A stretch of 64,000 bases of DNA. It comes from Candidatus Hydrogenedentota bacterium (GTDB taxonomy: Bacteria > Hydrogenedentota > Hydrogenedentia > Hydrogenedentales > SLHB01). The notes beneath the pieces are model-generated. The model was given only the letters and a program-made list of their open reading frames with translations, ran no database searches and was not told the DNA's origin. Made by a program: the position numbers and the translations under genes. The stretch spans positions 120,699 to 184,698 of the forward strand of contig JABWCD010000008.1 of assembly GCA_013359265.1 (NCBI GenBank), in the 5' to 3' direction. Below, piece after piece: positions 9,621 to 18,938 of the stretch; the first letter of the stretch is position 1, and the number at the start of each line of letters is the position of its first letter.

Positions 9621-9783
9621 ATGCCGCTAGAGAGCCTTTGCTCCGGGTTCCTTTGGGCGACGCTAACGCAACAACAGCCATCGACCGCTGCCTCACCTGC
9701 TACCGCGGTCACGTCATCCACACGATATTCGCCTGACGATCCCCGCCGTAACGTAAGTGGCACTACCTAACGCTTCTCAGAAC

Positions 9784-9917
9784 TAGAGCAGCTCAAGTTT
9801 GCCTGCACACGCGAATCCTTCGGAGGGTGGTTTTTCCACCCCGTCATCCTCACCTCGTAACACGACGGCGGATTGGAGCACCCGCCCTCCGCGATACACA
9901 CAATCTTGAGTTGCTGT
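9784..9917. repeat. Inverted-repeat element, copy D (related ends, different core)
   Basis: The left end TAGAGCAGCTCAAGTTTGCC closely matches the left end of the element at 35118 (TAGAGCGGCTCAAGAATG). The right end is the complement of CAGCAACTCAAGATTGTGTG. The core lacks the C-rich palindrome of copies A and B. The element fills most of the 325-base gap between two convergent secreted-protein genes; I see no gene in the gap. Confidence 0.55.
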
Positions 9918-9945
9918 GACTCGCGACCTCACGCGCGCACACCGC

Positions 9946-12276
9946 CTACTCCGCATGCCACTCCGAGAACCCATCGTCCGAACTCGCATATGCGCTCGTT
10001 GCATTGCCAAACGAACGGTTCACGGTTTGCCCGTCAAACGAGAACGAATTATCCACCGCATTCACCACCGATATTCTTTCGAGTTCGTCCGCGACATAGT
10101 GGAAATGCGCAATACTGCCATCAACCGATCCGCCGTCGCTTCCCATGACAATCGTACCTTCGTGCCGGATGATGTACACGTCCTCATACGCGCCCGAAGG
10201 GGGCGCAACGCGTAACTCGATTCCCGATCCGCTCGGCCCATTAAGGGGTACGGAAGAGACGAGCAATGCCGGTCGCGTAGACTTCCTTGCGGGTTGAATC
10301 ACCGTCACGTAATTCAACGGAAGCGCGCGTGCTTCCTCGTATTCAATCGACGGCGCCGCAACAGGTGCTGCAAGTCGATTGTCCGGACTTACCCACCCAT
10401 CGTATCGCGGTTCGGTCTGGCCGGTGATTACGCCTGGCGCCGGCCGCGCGTCGCCGGGAATGATCCAGACCGAAGGCCCGGATTCCGAAACGCCATGCAC
10501 GACGTTACCGTACAACGTCGCCGACACGGACGGACCCAATTGAAACTTGATCCAAACGTTGTGCGGCCCCGATCCGTCGACGCGATCGAGCACGAGAAAA
10601 TAGTCCGGCTTCGCGTAGTAAATCGCGCGGCGGTGTACGACGCCCGGCAATTCCGCCGGGTGCAACACGTGCAGCGGATACTCGCCGGCCACATAGTCGA
10701 ACGACGCGTTCGTTACCCATTGTGCCGGTACCGGTTGCCCAAACGGTGGCCGGCCAAGCGCGCCTTTCTCCTGACCGAGCCCATCAACGGCGATCGTATT
10801 GTGCGCCCAGTACTTCGTCGAGTAGTTGACGTGCAGTGCACTTTCGTACTGTGCCGAGCGCCCTTCGTCGATGAGGTCCTCGCCAAACGCGTGCAACACA
10901 AAGCTGCCGTAATCCGCGTGCGAATGCGCAAACCAGCCTGGACCGAAGTCGCTTGCGAGATAGATCGCATTCGCGTCCCAACCGTCGCGCATCACGTACA
11001 GGCCGGAATAGCTCGGCGTTTTCGACGTCTGCGGATAGGAGTGATATGCCGGAGGGGCGCCTTCGGTTTGGTTGGTCGCGAACCACTTGAAGTCGTCCCG
11101 CCCGAAGTAGTCGAAGAACGCGCCCAGCCCGCGCACGTATTCGGGAAAATACGAGAGACGATCGGAGTCGTTGAACGGCGCGTATTCGCCGCTCGGCTTG
11201 GTCGTGTTCATCAGAAACTCGCCAAGCGCCTCCATTTTCACTTGCACGTCGTCCGGCACGTTTTCCAGGCGCCACGGGCTGTCCATCCACACAATCGGCT
11301 TGTACAAATCCGCCCAGTAGCCGTATGCGCCGGCGTATGTCGGGGACAGGTCGCTGTTGCACCCGTCCGGCATGAGCTGCAGCATGCCGCCCCATAGCCG
11401 GCCCGTCTGGTCCGTGTACCACGCGCCCGATTCCTTAAACGGATACACAAATGCCGACGTGAACGCGCCGGTGAAGCACATGTACTCGACGGCATTGCCC
11501 TCCCAGAGCGGTCCGCGCGGCACGTGGACCCGTTGGTCCTCGAGCAAAATCTTGAGCGCCATCGCCGTCACTTCCGGATCGAGATCGCCCGCCTCGAACA
11601 GCACGAAGTACGCGACCAGGTGCTCAATGCGATGCCGCAGCGACCAGCGCTCCCAAGGACTCAGTGGAACGTCCGCCGCGCCGTCGCGCGCGCCCCCGTG
11701 AAACAGTTCGTAATAGCTGCGGATCAACTCGTACGACCGCTGCAGGTAGATTGGGTCCTTGGTCACGAAGTACGCGGGGCGGTAACGCAGAAACATTTCG
11801 TCGAGACCGAACAGATAATTGCTGTCCAATTGCGACACGTCATTAAGATCGACGTCGTCCAAACTGAACCCATCCGGATTGAACTGAAACACGCGCCCGG
11901 AGTAACGCGAGATGAACCGGCCCGTCCGCGCGGATTCTTCCGCCGACAGCAACTCCGCTTCCCCGAAGTACGCGAGATCGATGGACGGATCGAAGAAGTT
12001 CGATCGGCTGAATCGTGACCGCATGAAGGCATTCAGCGCGGCCTTTGCCGAGGGATAATTGCCGCAGGCCACGGCCCGCTTCGTGTCCTCCAGCCCTGGT
12101 AAGTCAAGATCGAGCGCCGCGAACAGCTCCTTGTCGGTGAACGGCTGGCGAATGCTGTTGCCGCCCGCTGAGGCGCGCACTCCGCGCTCGGTATCTGCAC
12201 GCGGCCGTGGGCACCCCGATACGGCCAGCGCAAGAATCGCAAGCCCGGTAACCGCGACACACAACCGCGACAGCAT
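9946..12276 (-). CDS. Heparinase II/III-family polysaccharide lyase, lipoprotein
   Basis: 776 residues. The N terminus is a lipoprotein signal (LALAVSGC, lipid Cys about 22), so it is predicted to be membrane-anchored in the periplasm or at the surface. A helical alpha/alpha-toroid region (about 60-400) is followed by the beta-sandwich signature FAHSHADYGSFVLHAFGEDL (about 450) and DEGRSAQYESALHVNYS, diagnostic of heparinase II/III and alginate-lyase-like enzymes. These cleave uronic-acid-containing polysaccharides by beta-elimination. The polymer attacked cannot be told from the sequence. It is transcribed alone, divergently from the HNH gene. Confidence 0.85.
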   Translation of the reverse strand: MLSRLCVAVTGLAILALAVSGCPRPRADTERGVRASAGGNSIRQPFTDKELFAALDLDLPGLEDTKRAVACGNYPSAKAALNAFMRSRFSRSNFFDPSIDLAYFGEAELLSAEESARTGRFISRYSGRVFQFNPDGFSLDDVDLNDVSQLDSNYLFGLDEMFLRYRPAYFVTKDPIYLQRSYELIRSYYELFHGGARDGAADVPLSPWERWSLRHRIEHLVAYFVLFEAGDLDPEVTAMALKILLEDQRVHVPRGPLWEGNAVEYMCFTGAFTSAFVYPFKESGAWYTDQTGRLWGGMLQLMPDGCNSDLSPTYAGAYGYWADLYKPIVWMDSPWRLENVPDDVQVKMEALGEFLMNTTKPSGEYAPFNDSDRLSYFPEYVRGLGAFFDYFGRDDFKWFATNQTEGAPPAYHSYPQTSKTPSYSGLYVMRDGWDANAIYLASDFGPGWFAHSHADYGSFVLHAFGEDLIDEGRSAQYESALHVNYSTKYWAHNTIAVDGLGQEKGALGRPPFGQPVPAQWVTNASFDYVAGEYPLHVLHPAELPGVVHRRAIYYAKPDYFLVLDRVDGSGPHNVWIKFQLGPSVSATLYGNVVHGVSESGPSVWIIPGDARPAPGVITGQTEPRYDGWVSPDNRLAAPVAAPSIEYEEARALPLNYVTVIQPARKSTRPALLVSSVPLNGPSGSGIELRVAPPSGAYEDVYIIRHEGTIVMGSDGGSVDGSIAHFHYVADELERISVVNAVDNSFSFDGQTVNRSFGNATSAYASSDDGFSEWHAE

Positions 12277-12507
12277 CGTAAACCGCCAACTCCGCCCGTA
12301 GGACCTGCCTGAAAGACCGCCCCGAATCGTACAGCCTTCGCCGCGATTCGTCTACCCTGTATCCCGTTGGCTGGTTTGACTGCCCGCCATTTCGTTCGTA
12401 TACTGCTGTTGCCTTTTTGCATTGTGCATGCGCCGTGCGCTTCGTGGCCTGTATGCATGGGGCCGCGTGGTAATCGGCGCATAGCGTTTATGCGGCGGAG
12501 TTCGCGC

Positions 12508-13113
12508 ATGTTGGATGGGAACGTACTAGTCCTGAACAAGTCCTGGGCCGCGGTGCATATCGCGTCGGCCCGGCGCGCGATGACCCTGCTCTACGTCGAT
12601 GCCGCCCGCGCCGTCCACCCGCAGCACTATTCGCTCCACGACTTCGAGGACTGGGTCAAGCTCTCGCAGAACGGCCTCGGCGGGCGCTACATCCACACGC
12701 CCAGCTTTCGCGTGCGCGTGCCGGAAGTCATTCTGCTGACACTATTTAACGGGTTCATCCACCACGAGGTGCGCTTCTCGCGCCAGAGCATTTTCGAGCG
12801 CGACAAGAGCACCTGCCAGTACTGCGGCAAGCACTTCCCGCGCGCCCAGCTCACGATCGACCACGTCGTGCCACAGTCGCGCGGCGGCGGCGACACGTGG
12901 GAGAACCTCGTGCTGGCCTGCCTACACTGCAACGTCCGCAAGGGCAACCGTACGCCGGACGAGGCCAACATGCCGCTCTTGATCCGACCGTACAAGCCGG
13001 CGTGGATGCCCCATTTCGGCGCCCGCGTCCCGGTGGATCAGCTCCAAGTCTGGAAAAAGTTCGTCGATACCAGCCACTGGACCATGCCGACGCGGGAATC
13101 GGCGGTGTCGTAG
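12508..13113 (+). CDS. HNH endonuclease domain protein
   Basis: About 201 residues from the ATG at 12508, chosen because GGCGGAG lies 7 nt upstream; the open frame extends back to 12367. The N-terminal 90 residues (LVLNKSWAAVHIASARRAM) are typical of a widespread family of chromosomal HNH proteins. The HNH centre follows: CQYCGKHFPRAQLTIDHVVP, then CLHCNVRKGNR, giving two CxxC zinc knuckles and the DH catalytic pair. The family is widely conserved but poorly characterised, and no restriction or mobile partner lies nearby. The gene ends just before a perfect hairpin. Confidence 0.85.
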   Translation: MLDGNVLVLNKSWAAVHIASARRAMTLLYVDAARAVHPQHYSLHDFEDWVKLSQNGLGGRYIHTPSFRVRVPEVILLTLFNGFIHHEVRFSRQSIFERDKSTCQYCGKHFPRAQLTIDHVVPQSRGGGDTWENLVLACLHCNVRKGNRTPDEANMPLLIRPYKPAWMPHFGARVPVDQLQVWKKFVDTSHWTMPTRESAVS

Positions 13114-13120
13114 TTTTTGG

Positions 13121-13152
13121 GGTAGGGACGGTTCGCCAGGACCGTCCCTACC
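13121..13152. terminator. Perfect 12-bp hairpin downstream of the HNH gene
   Basis: Arms GGTAGGGACGGT and ACCGTCCCTACC with an 8-base loop, starting 7 bases after the HNH stop. There is no T-run after it, so it may be a factor-assisted terminator or a palindromic repeat. The rest of the gap to 13504 shows no gene and presumably carries the gap promoter. Confidence 0.5.
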
Positions 13153-13504
13153 ACGTTCTGCGAAGCGATGTCAGCGAAGCCGCCCGGCTCGCCGAACGTT
13201 CCATAATGGTGCGATGCCCGCGTTGCGCCAACCGTCGTGCGTTTGACTCCCTCTCGCGCCGTATGGCATCATCTGAGCTGTTTACGTAAAGAGGCGCAAA
13301 AGCGTGAGACACCCGCGCCAACACAAGTTCCCCACTCGGGGCGCGCGGTGAATGACGGGCCGGAAAATCCGGTCCGCCCCCCACGATTTAAACCTCCTCT
13401 TGGGCGACAGGTTTTGCGGTTTGTGCATCGGGAATCCACCCACGCGCGGAACGCGTGTGGAAGCTCCCGGTGAAGCAATTATCAAGCGAAAGGATTAAGG
13501 GGTT

Positions 13505-14503
13505 ATGGCTACCAAAGTAGGCATCAATGGGTTCGGCCGCATCGGCCGTAATGTGTTCAAACTGCTGCTCGAGCATCCGGACTTCGACGTCGAGGCGATC
13601 AACGACCTTACCGATCCGAAGACGCTTGCGCACTTGCTGAAGTACGACAGCACCAACGGCGTGTTCAAGGGCACGGTTAAGGCGACGGAAGACTCGATCG
13701 TCGTGAACGGCAACCCCGTGAAGGTGTACAAGGAAAAGGACCCGTCGGCGCTGCCGTGGGGCCAGCTCGGGGTCGAGCTTGTCGTCGAATCGACGGGCGT
13801 GTTCACGACGAAGGAAAAGTGCCTGCTCCACGTGAAGGCGGGCGCGAAGAAGGTGCTCCTGACGGTGCCGCCGAAGGACGCAATTGACGCGGTCGTCGTG
13901 ATGGGCGTGAACGATGACGCGCTCAAGCCGACGGACCAGGTCGTCTCGAACGCGAGCTGCACGACGAACTGCCTCGCGCCGATGGCGAAGGTGCTGCACG
14001 AGACGTTCGGCATCAAGCGCGGTTGGATGACGACGATTCACGCGTACACCAACGACCAGCGCGTGCTCGATATGCCGCACAGCGACCTGCGCCGCACGCG
14101 CAGCGCCGCAACCAACATTATCCCGACGACGACCGGCGCGGCCCGCGCGGTGGGCGAAGTGTTGCCCGCGCTGAAGGGCAAGCTCGACGGCATCGCGATG
14201 CGCGTTCCCGTGCCGGACGGTTCGGTGACGGACCTCGTGGTCGAGTTGATCAAGCCCGCCACGAAGGACGAGATCAACGCCGCGCTGAAGAACGCGTCGG
14301 AGACGTCGCTCAAAGGCATCCTGATGTTCTGCGAGGACCCGATCGTGTCCAGCGACGTGATCGGCAATCCGTACTCGAGCATCGTCGACGCGAAGCTTAC
14401 CAGCGTCATGGACGGCAACTTCGCGAAGGTCGTGTCGTGGTACGACAACGAGTGGGGCTACTCGAACCGCTGCATCGACCTGCTGAAGAAGATGAAAGCA
14501 TAA
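13505..14503 (+). CDS. gap: Glyceraldehyde-3-phosphate dehydrogenase (type I)
   Basis: 332 residues, normal length. Cytosolic glycolytic enzyme converting glyceraldehyde-3-phosphate, NAD and phosphate to 1,3-bisphosphoglycerate. The NAD-binding start is KVGINGFGRIGRNVF. The catalytic SCTTNCLAP motif puts the nucleophilic Cys at about 151, with the partner His in TIHAYTNDQ. Phosphate-binding segments (RRTRSAATNIIPTTTGAA) and the C-terminal SWYDNEWGYSNR are intact. The ATG follows AAAGGA and AAGGGG. It is directly followed by pgk with a repeat element in between, the usual gap-pgk glycolytic pairing. Confidence 0.97.
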   Translation: MATKVGINGFGRIGRNVFKLLLEHPDFDVEAINDLTDPKTLAHLLKYDSTNGVFKGTVKATEDSIVVNGNPVKVYKEKDPSALPWGQLGVELVVESTGVFTTKEKCLLHVKAGAKKVLLTVPPKDAIDAVVVMGVNDDALKPTDQVVSNASCTTNCLAPMAKVLHETFGIKRGWMTTIHAYTNDQRVLDMPHSDLRRTRSAATNIIPTTTGAARAVGEVLPALKGKLDGIAMRVPVPDGSVTDLVVELIKPATKDEINAALKNASETSLKGILMFCEDPIVSSDVIGNPYSSIVDAKLTSVMDGNFAKVVSWYDNEWGYSNRCIDLLKKMKA

Positions 14504-14514
14504 GAAGGGGAAGA

Positions 14515-14662
14515 ACCACGGAGACACGGAGAACGCGGAGCGCGGGCCTTTCAAACCGCGAATGCGCCGTTGGCCAAGAACGCAACGCACGTATTGGAGA
14601 TTCGAATTCGAAAGTTCGAGGATCGCGATTGAATATCTCCGTGCTCTCCGTGTCTCCGTGGT
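14515..14662. repeat. Inverted-repeat element (ACCACGGAGACACGGAG type), copy 1
   Basis: The left arm, 14515-14540, begins ACCACGGAGACACGGAGAAC. The right arm, 14637-14662, is its inverted copy with two mismatches over 26 bases. The interior is non-coding. It lies between gap and pgk and ends only 10 bases before the pgk ATG, where a normal Shine-Dalgarno sequence is lacking. A second copy is at 18939-19206. Confidence 0.8.
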
Positions 14663-14672
14663 TATCACTGAT

Positions 14673-15905
14673 ATGAATAAACTGACGATTCAAGACCTCG
14701 ACCTGAAGGGCAAACGCGTCCTGATGCGGGTCGATTTCAACGTGCCGCAGAACAAGGACGGTTCGGTGCGGGACGACACGCGCATTCGCGCGGCGTTGCA
14801 GAGCATCAACTATGTCCGCGAAAAAGGCGGCAAACTCATCCTTATGTCGCACCTCGGCCGCCCGGGCAAACCGGAGAAGGCGGAGAGCGAGGCCGAGAAG
14901 CAGGAGATCGTCGCGAAGAACGCGCTGCTGAAGATGGACCCCATCGCGGCGAAGTTGAAAGAACTTGTCGGCGGCAACGTCACGAAAGTGAACGACATCG
15001 TCGGCCCGGAAGTCGAGGCCGTGGTGAACGCGATGCAACCCGGCGACATCGTCGTGCTCGAAAACACGCGCTTCCACAAAGGCGAGACCAAGAACGACGA
15101 GGCGTTGTCGAAGCAGCTTGCCGCGCTCGGCGACGTGTACGTGAGCGACGCCTTCGGCAGCGTGCACCGCGCGCATTCGAGCACCGAAGGCGTGTGCAAG
15201 TTCATTTCCCAGAGTGCCGCGGGCTTTCTCGTGGCGAAGGAAATGAAGTACTTCGTCAAGGTGTTAACCAATCCAGAGCGCCCACTCACGGCCATCCTCG
15301 GCGGCGCCAAAGTCTCCGACAAAATCACCGTCATCGAAAACCTCCTCAACCTCGTCAATACGCTCATCATTGGCGGCGGTATGGCCTACACCTTCATGAG
15401 GGCGCAGGGCTACGAGATCGGCGATTCGCTTTTGGACGAGCCGGGCATCGAGACGGCCAAGACCGTCATGGCGAAGGCAAAGGAAAAGGGCGTCGAACTG
15501 CTGCTCCCGATCGACACCGTAGTCGCCGACGCATTCTCCAATGAGGCTGTCTCGAAGATCGTCGAACTCGGCGGCATCGAAGCCGGTTGGCAAGGTCTCG
15601 ACATCGGGCCGAAGACCATCGAGTTGTTCAGCAACGCGATTAGGAAATCGAAGACTGTCGTTTGGAACGGCCCGCTCGGCGTGTTCGAGTTCGAGAAGTT
15701 CGGCAAGGGCACGCGCGCGATCGCGGACCTGCTGGCCACCTCGCCGAACATCACCAGCGTCATCGGCGGCGGCGATACGGCCGCGGCGGTTGTGCAATAC
15801 GGTCTCGCGGACAAGATGTCGCACGTCTCGACGGGCGGCGGCGCATCGCTGGAAATGCTTGAGGGCAAAGAGCTGCCGGGGCTGGCGGCACTGACGGACA
15901 AGTAG
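14673..15905 (+). CDS. pgk: Phosphoglycerate kinase
   Basis: 410 residues. Transfers phosphate from 1,3-bisphosphoglycerate to ADP in glycolysis, or the reverse in gluconeogenesis. Recognisable parts are GKRVLMRVDFNVPQ, the substrate loop MSHLGRPGKPE, the basic HRAHSSTEG region, and the nucleotide-binding GPLGVFEFEKFGKGT and SVIGGGDTAAAV followed by HVSTGGGASLEMLEGK. ATG 14673 is chosen by homology to the usual MNKLTIQDLDLKGK-type start; the frame runs open further upstream through the repeat element. No clear ribosome site precedes the ATG. Confidence 0.96.
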   Translation: MNKLTIQDLDLKGKRVLMRVDFNVPQNKDGSVRDDTRIRAALQSINYVREKGGKLILMSHLGRPGKPEKAESEAEKQEIVAKNALLKMDPIAAKLKELVGGNVTKVNDIVGPEVEAVVNAMQPGDIVVLENTRFHKGETKNDEALSKQLAALGDVYVSDAFGSVHRAHSSTEGVCKFISQSAAGFLVAKEMKYFVKVLTNPERPLTAILGGAKVSDKITVIENLLNLVNTLIIGGGMAYTFMRAQGYEIGDSLLDEPGIETAKTVMAKAKEKGVELLLPIDTVVADAFSNEAVSKIVELGGIEAGWQGLDIGPKTIELFSNAIRKSKTVVWNGPLGVFEFEKFGKGTRAIADLLATSPNITSVIGGGDTAAAVVQYGLADKMSHVSTGGGASLEMLEGKELPGLAALTDK

Positions 15906-16124
15906 ACCGATAATCGAAAATTGGAATTGATATCGTAATCGTCCCTGTAACTCGTAATCGTAATCGGGTTTGAAAACTCGATTACGATTACGAGGACGAT
16001 TACGATTACGGCCTTGGATGCGCTGGAATGTATCCGGCGCATGGGCGATAACTACCCGGAACTCGGGCGTGCAACCTCACCGATGCCGCGCTGGGGCCGG
16101 GCGAACGAAAGGGACAGGTGAACC
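15906..16124. repeat. Hexanucleotide-tract hairpin between pgk and rpsO
   Basis: Directly after the pgk stop lies a long imperfect palindrome (about 15933-16010). CTCGTAATCGTAATCG pairs perfectly with CGATTACGATTACGAG around a short loop (GGTTTGAAAA), and further CGTAATCG/CGATTACG blocks extend both arms. The same CGTAAT-type hexamers occur in at least six other gaps of the window. It may act as a transcription or RNA-end barrier between the two genes. The remainder of the 219-base gap must hold the rpsO promoter. Confidence 0.65.
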
Positions 16125-16397
16125 ATGTCGACTCTGACGAAAGACCGCAAGACCGAGATCATCAAGACCAATGCCGCGCACGAAGGCGACACCGGGTCGT
16201 CGGAAGTGCAGATCGCGCTGCTCACTGCGCGCATCAACGATCTCACCGAGCATTTCAAGTCGCACCCGAAAGATTTCGCGGGGCGCCGCGGCCTGCTGAA
16301 GCTCGTCGGCCGCCGCCGCAACTTGTTGAATTACGTGCGCGAGAAGAATGTCGAGCGCTACCGCACGCTGGTGAAGAACCTCGGCCTGCGCAAGTAG
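16125..16397 (+). CDS. rpsO: 30S ribosomal protein S15
   Basis: 90 residues, full length. Primary 16S rRNA-binding protein of the small-subunit platform. Conserved blocks are the [16 protein letters not shown] segment, [19 protein letters not shown] and [19 protein letters not shown]. The ATG follows a GGGACAGG ribosome site. It precedes pnp, the classical rpsO-pnp order found across bacteria. Confidence 0.98.
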   Translation: MSTLTKDRKTEIIKTNAAHEGDTGSSEVQIALLTARINDLTEHFKSHPKDFAGRRGLLKLVGRRRNLLNYVREKNVERYRTLVKNLGLRK

Positions 16398-16401
16398 TAC
16401 T

Positions 16402-16427
16402 CGTTCCCAAGCTCCGGCTTGGGAACG
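16402..16427. repeat. Hairpin repeat CGTTCCCAAGC type between rpsO and pnp
   Basis: Perfect 11-bp stem, CGTTCCCAAGC with GCTTGGGAACG, and a 4-base loop, 4 bases after the rpsO stop. A relative at 46691-46715 has a compensatory change in the stem (CGTTACCAAGC with GCTTGGTAACG). Its position in the rpsO-pnp spacer is where RNase III and PNPase autoregulatory stems lie in enterobacteria, but this element is a dispersed repeat, so that role is speculative. Confidence 0.65.
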
Positions 16428-16586
16428 CAAGCGGGCTGGAAGCTCTGCTTCGCGTGTGTTACTCGCGAAGCGGGGCAGCCGGTGCGGCTGAACACGTGTA
16501 CAACGAAAAGTAGAAATAGAAAGAAACGGCGTGGAGCGCTCTTGAGAGGCGTTCCACCACATCCAACACGGAGAAAAGAAAACAGT

Positions 16587-18878
16587 ATGGCAGAACGTCT
16601 CTCAATCCCTGTCGGTTCGACGGAAATCATCCTCGAGACCGGCAAAATCGCGAAGCAGGCGCACGGCGCCGTCATGGTCACCTGTGGTGAAACGATGGTG
16701 CTCTCGGCGATCTGCGTCGCATCCGACGTGAAAGAAGGGCAAGACTTCTTCCCGCTTACGGTCGACTACCGCGAAAAGAGTTTCGCGGCGGGCCGCATCC
16801 CCGGGAACTTCTTCCGCCGCGAAGGCCGCCCGAGCGAACGCGAAGTGCTCGTGTGCCGCCTCACCGACCGCCCCCTGCGGCCGTTATTCCCCAAGGGCTT
16901 CTATAACGAAGTCCAGGTGTTCTCGACGGTCTTCTCGACCGACAACGAAAACAACCCCGACGTGCTCAGCATCATCGGCGCTTCCGCGTCGCTGCACATC
17001 TCGAAGGTACCGTTCGAAGGACCAATTGGCGCGGTGCGCGTCGGCCTGATTGGCGGCGAGTTGGTCGTCAACCCGCAAATGTCGCAAATGCTCGACAGCG
17101 AACTCGATCTTGTGCTGGCGGGCACGCGCGAAGCGATCACCATGGTCGAGGGCGCGGCCAAGCAGATTTCCGAAGACAAGATGCTCGAAGCGCTTGAATT
17201 CGGCCACGGCTACATTAAGCAAATCTGCGACGGTATCGACGAGTTCCGCAAGCGCGTGGGCGTCGAAAAGTTGACGTTCGCCGCGCCGGTGCAAAACGCG
17301 GAGATCGTCGCGGACGTCGAAGGCGTCGCCATCGGCAAGCTGAAGGAACTGCTCGGTCCGCGATTCGCCAAACAGGAACGCGCCGCGGGCCTCGACGCGC
17401 TCGAATCCCAGGTGCACGAATCGCTTAAAGCGAAGTACGGCGAGGAACTGTTCGAAGAGCGCGAGAAGGAAATCTCCGACGTGCTCGGCTCGATCGAGAA
17501 GAAGCTTATGCGCGAGCAGGTGCTCCAGCAGGGCGTTCGGCTCGACGGCCGCGACACGAAAACGATCCGTCCGATCTCGATCGAAGTCGGTATTCTGCCG
17601 CGCGTACACGGCTCGTGCCTGTTCACCCGCGGCGAAACGCAGGCGATCGTCACGACCACGCTTGGCACCAGCCGCGACGAACAACGCACCGACGAACTGT
17701 CCGGCGAAGAGTTCAAACGGTTCATGCTGCACTACAACTTCCCGAGCTGGTCCGTCGGCGAAGTGCGCCGCATCAGCGGGCCCGGACGCCGCGAGATCGG
17801 CCACGGTAAACTCGCCGAACGCGCCGTCGAAGGTGTCCTGCCGTTCGACGCCAACGAAGAATCCGAAGCAACCTTTCCTTACACGATTCGCGTCGTGTCG
17901 GACATTACGGAGAGCAATGGCTCGAGTTCGATGGCGTCCGCCTGCGGCGCGACGATGAGCCTCATGGACGCGGGCGTGCCAATCAAGGCGCCGGTCGCGG
18001 GCATCGCGATGGGCATGATTAAAGAAGGCGACGACGTGGCCGTGCTGAGCGATATCCTTGGCGCGGAAGACCACCTCGGCGACATGGACTTCAAGGTCTG
18101 CGGCACCGCCAACGGCATTACCGCGTTCCAGATGGACTGCAAGGTAATGGGCGTTCCGCGCGACGTAATGAAGCAGGCGCTGTATCAGGCGCGCGACGGC
18201 CGGCTGCACATTCTCGGCAAAATGCGGGAATGCCTTGCGGAATCGCGCAACGAAATCTCGAAGTTTGCGCCGCGCATCATCACGATTCATATCCCCGTCG
18301 ACAAAATCCGTGAAGTGATCGGGCCGGGTGGAAAGGTCATCCGCGAGATTCAGCGCATCACCGGCGCGGAGATCGAAATCGAAGACGACGGTTCCGTGAA
18401 CGTCGCGGCCGTCGATTCCGAACAGGCCCAGGCCGCCATCGACATGATCCGCGAGATCACCGCGGAGCCGGAAGTCGGCGAAGTGTACGCGGGCAAGGTT
18501 ACGCGCATCATGCCGTTCGGCGCGTTTGTCGCCGTGCTCGGCGGCAAGGAAGGCCTCGTGCACATCTCCGAATTGTCCGTCGGCCACGTGAAGGAAGTCA
18601 CGGACGTGGTCGATGTCGGCGATGAAGTGAACGTGAAAGTCATCGAAATCGACAAGCTCGGCCGCGTGAACCTCTCGAAGGTGGAAGCGGACCGCCAACT
18701 TGGCCTTATCTCCGACGAGGAGTGGAGCCAGCGGCGGCCGCGTGAAGAGCGCGGTGACCGCGGCGATCGCGGCGGACATCGCGGAGGGGACCGTGGCGGA
18801 CATCGCGGCGGCGACCGCGGAGGACGCGGCGGCGGCGGACGTGGCGGCGACCGCGGCGGACGCCGGGACCGGTACTAA
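16587..18878 (+). CDS. pnp: Polyribonucleotide nucleotidyltransferase (PNPase)
   Basis: 763 residues from the ATG at 16587, preceded by GGAGAAAAGAAAACAGT. 3'-5' phosphorolytic exoribonuclease of the RNA degradosome. Two RNase PH domains are visible: the first contains FPLTVDYREKSFAAGRIPGNFFRREG; the second VRLDGRDTKTIRPI and ATFPYTIRVVSDI with GSSSMASACG. They are followed by the KH domain (IREVIGPGGKVIREI), the S1 domain (GKVTRIMPFGAFVAVLGGKEGLVHIS) and a tail. The tail (about 720-763) is a low-complexity run of RGGDRGGHRGG units encoded by imperfect tandem repeats. RG-rich tails commonly bind RNA or partner proteins. Confidence 0.97.
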   Translation: MAERLSIPVGSTEIILETGKIAKQAHGAVMVTCGETMVLSAICVASDVKEGQDFFPLTVDYREKSFAAGRIPGNFFRREGRPSEREVLVCRLTDRPLRPLFPKGFYNEVQVFSTVFSTDNENNPDVLSIIGASASLHISKVPFEGPIGAVRVGLIGGELVVNPQMSQMLDSELDLVLAGTREAITMVEGAAKQISEDKMLEALEFGHGYIKQICDGIDEFRKRVGVEKLTFAAPVQNAEIVADVEGVAIGKLKELLGPRFAKQERAAGLDALESQVHESLKAKYGEELFEEREKEISDVLGSIEKKLMREQVLQQGVRLDGRDTKTIRPISIEVGILPRVHGSCLFTRGETQAIVTTTLGTSRDEQRTDELSGEEFKRFMLHYNFPSWSVGEVRRISGPGRREIGHGKLAERAVEGVLPFDANEESEATFPYTIRVVSDITESNGSSSMASACGATMSLMDAGVPIKAPVAGIAMGMIKEGDDVAVLSDILGAEDHLGDMDFKVCGTANGITAFQMDCKVMGVPRDVMKQALYQARDGRLHILGKMRECLAESRNEISKFAPRIITIHIPVDKIREVIGPGGKVIREIQRITGAEIEIEDDGSVNVAAVDSEQAQAAIDMIREITAEPEVGEVYAGKVTRIMPFGAFVAVLGGKEGLVHISELSVGHVKEVTDVVDVGDEVNVKVIEIDKLGRVNLSKVEADRQLGLISDEEWSQRRPREERGDRGDRGGHRGGDRGGHRGGDRGGRGGGGRGGDRGGRRDRY

Positions 18879-18891
18879 ACGAAACGAACAT

Positions 18892-18920
18892 ACACGGCGC
18901 TGGCGCTCCCAGCGCCGTGT
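18892..18920. terminator. Strong GC hairpin after pnp
   Basis: Perfect 12-bp stem ACACGGCGCTGG with CCAGCGCCGTGT and a 5-base loop, 13 bases after the pnp stop. No T-run follows. It is likely to end or stabilise the rpsO-pnp transcript. Confidence 0.55.
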
Positions 18921-18938
18921 GCGTTCCGACAGAATGAA

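Noticed and set aside
13121..13152. Simple Rho-independent terminator after the HNH gene
   Set aside because: The stem is perfect but no T-run follows on either strand, so I list it only as a possible terminator or repeat.
16884..18803. 639-codon open frame on the minus strand opposite pnp
   Set aside because: It mirrors PNPase codon structure in a GC-rich gene, has no family motifs, and lies wholly within a certain gene.
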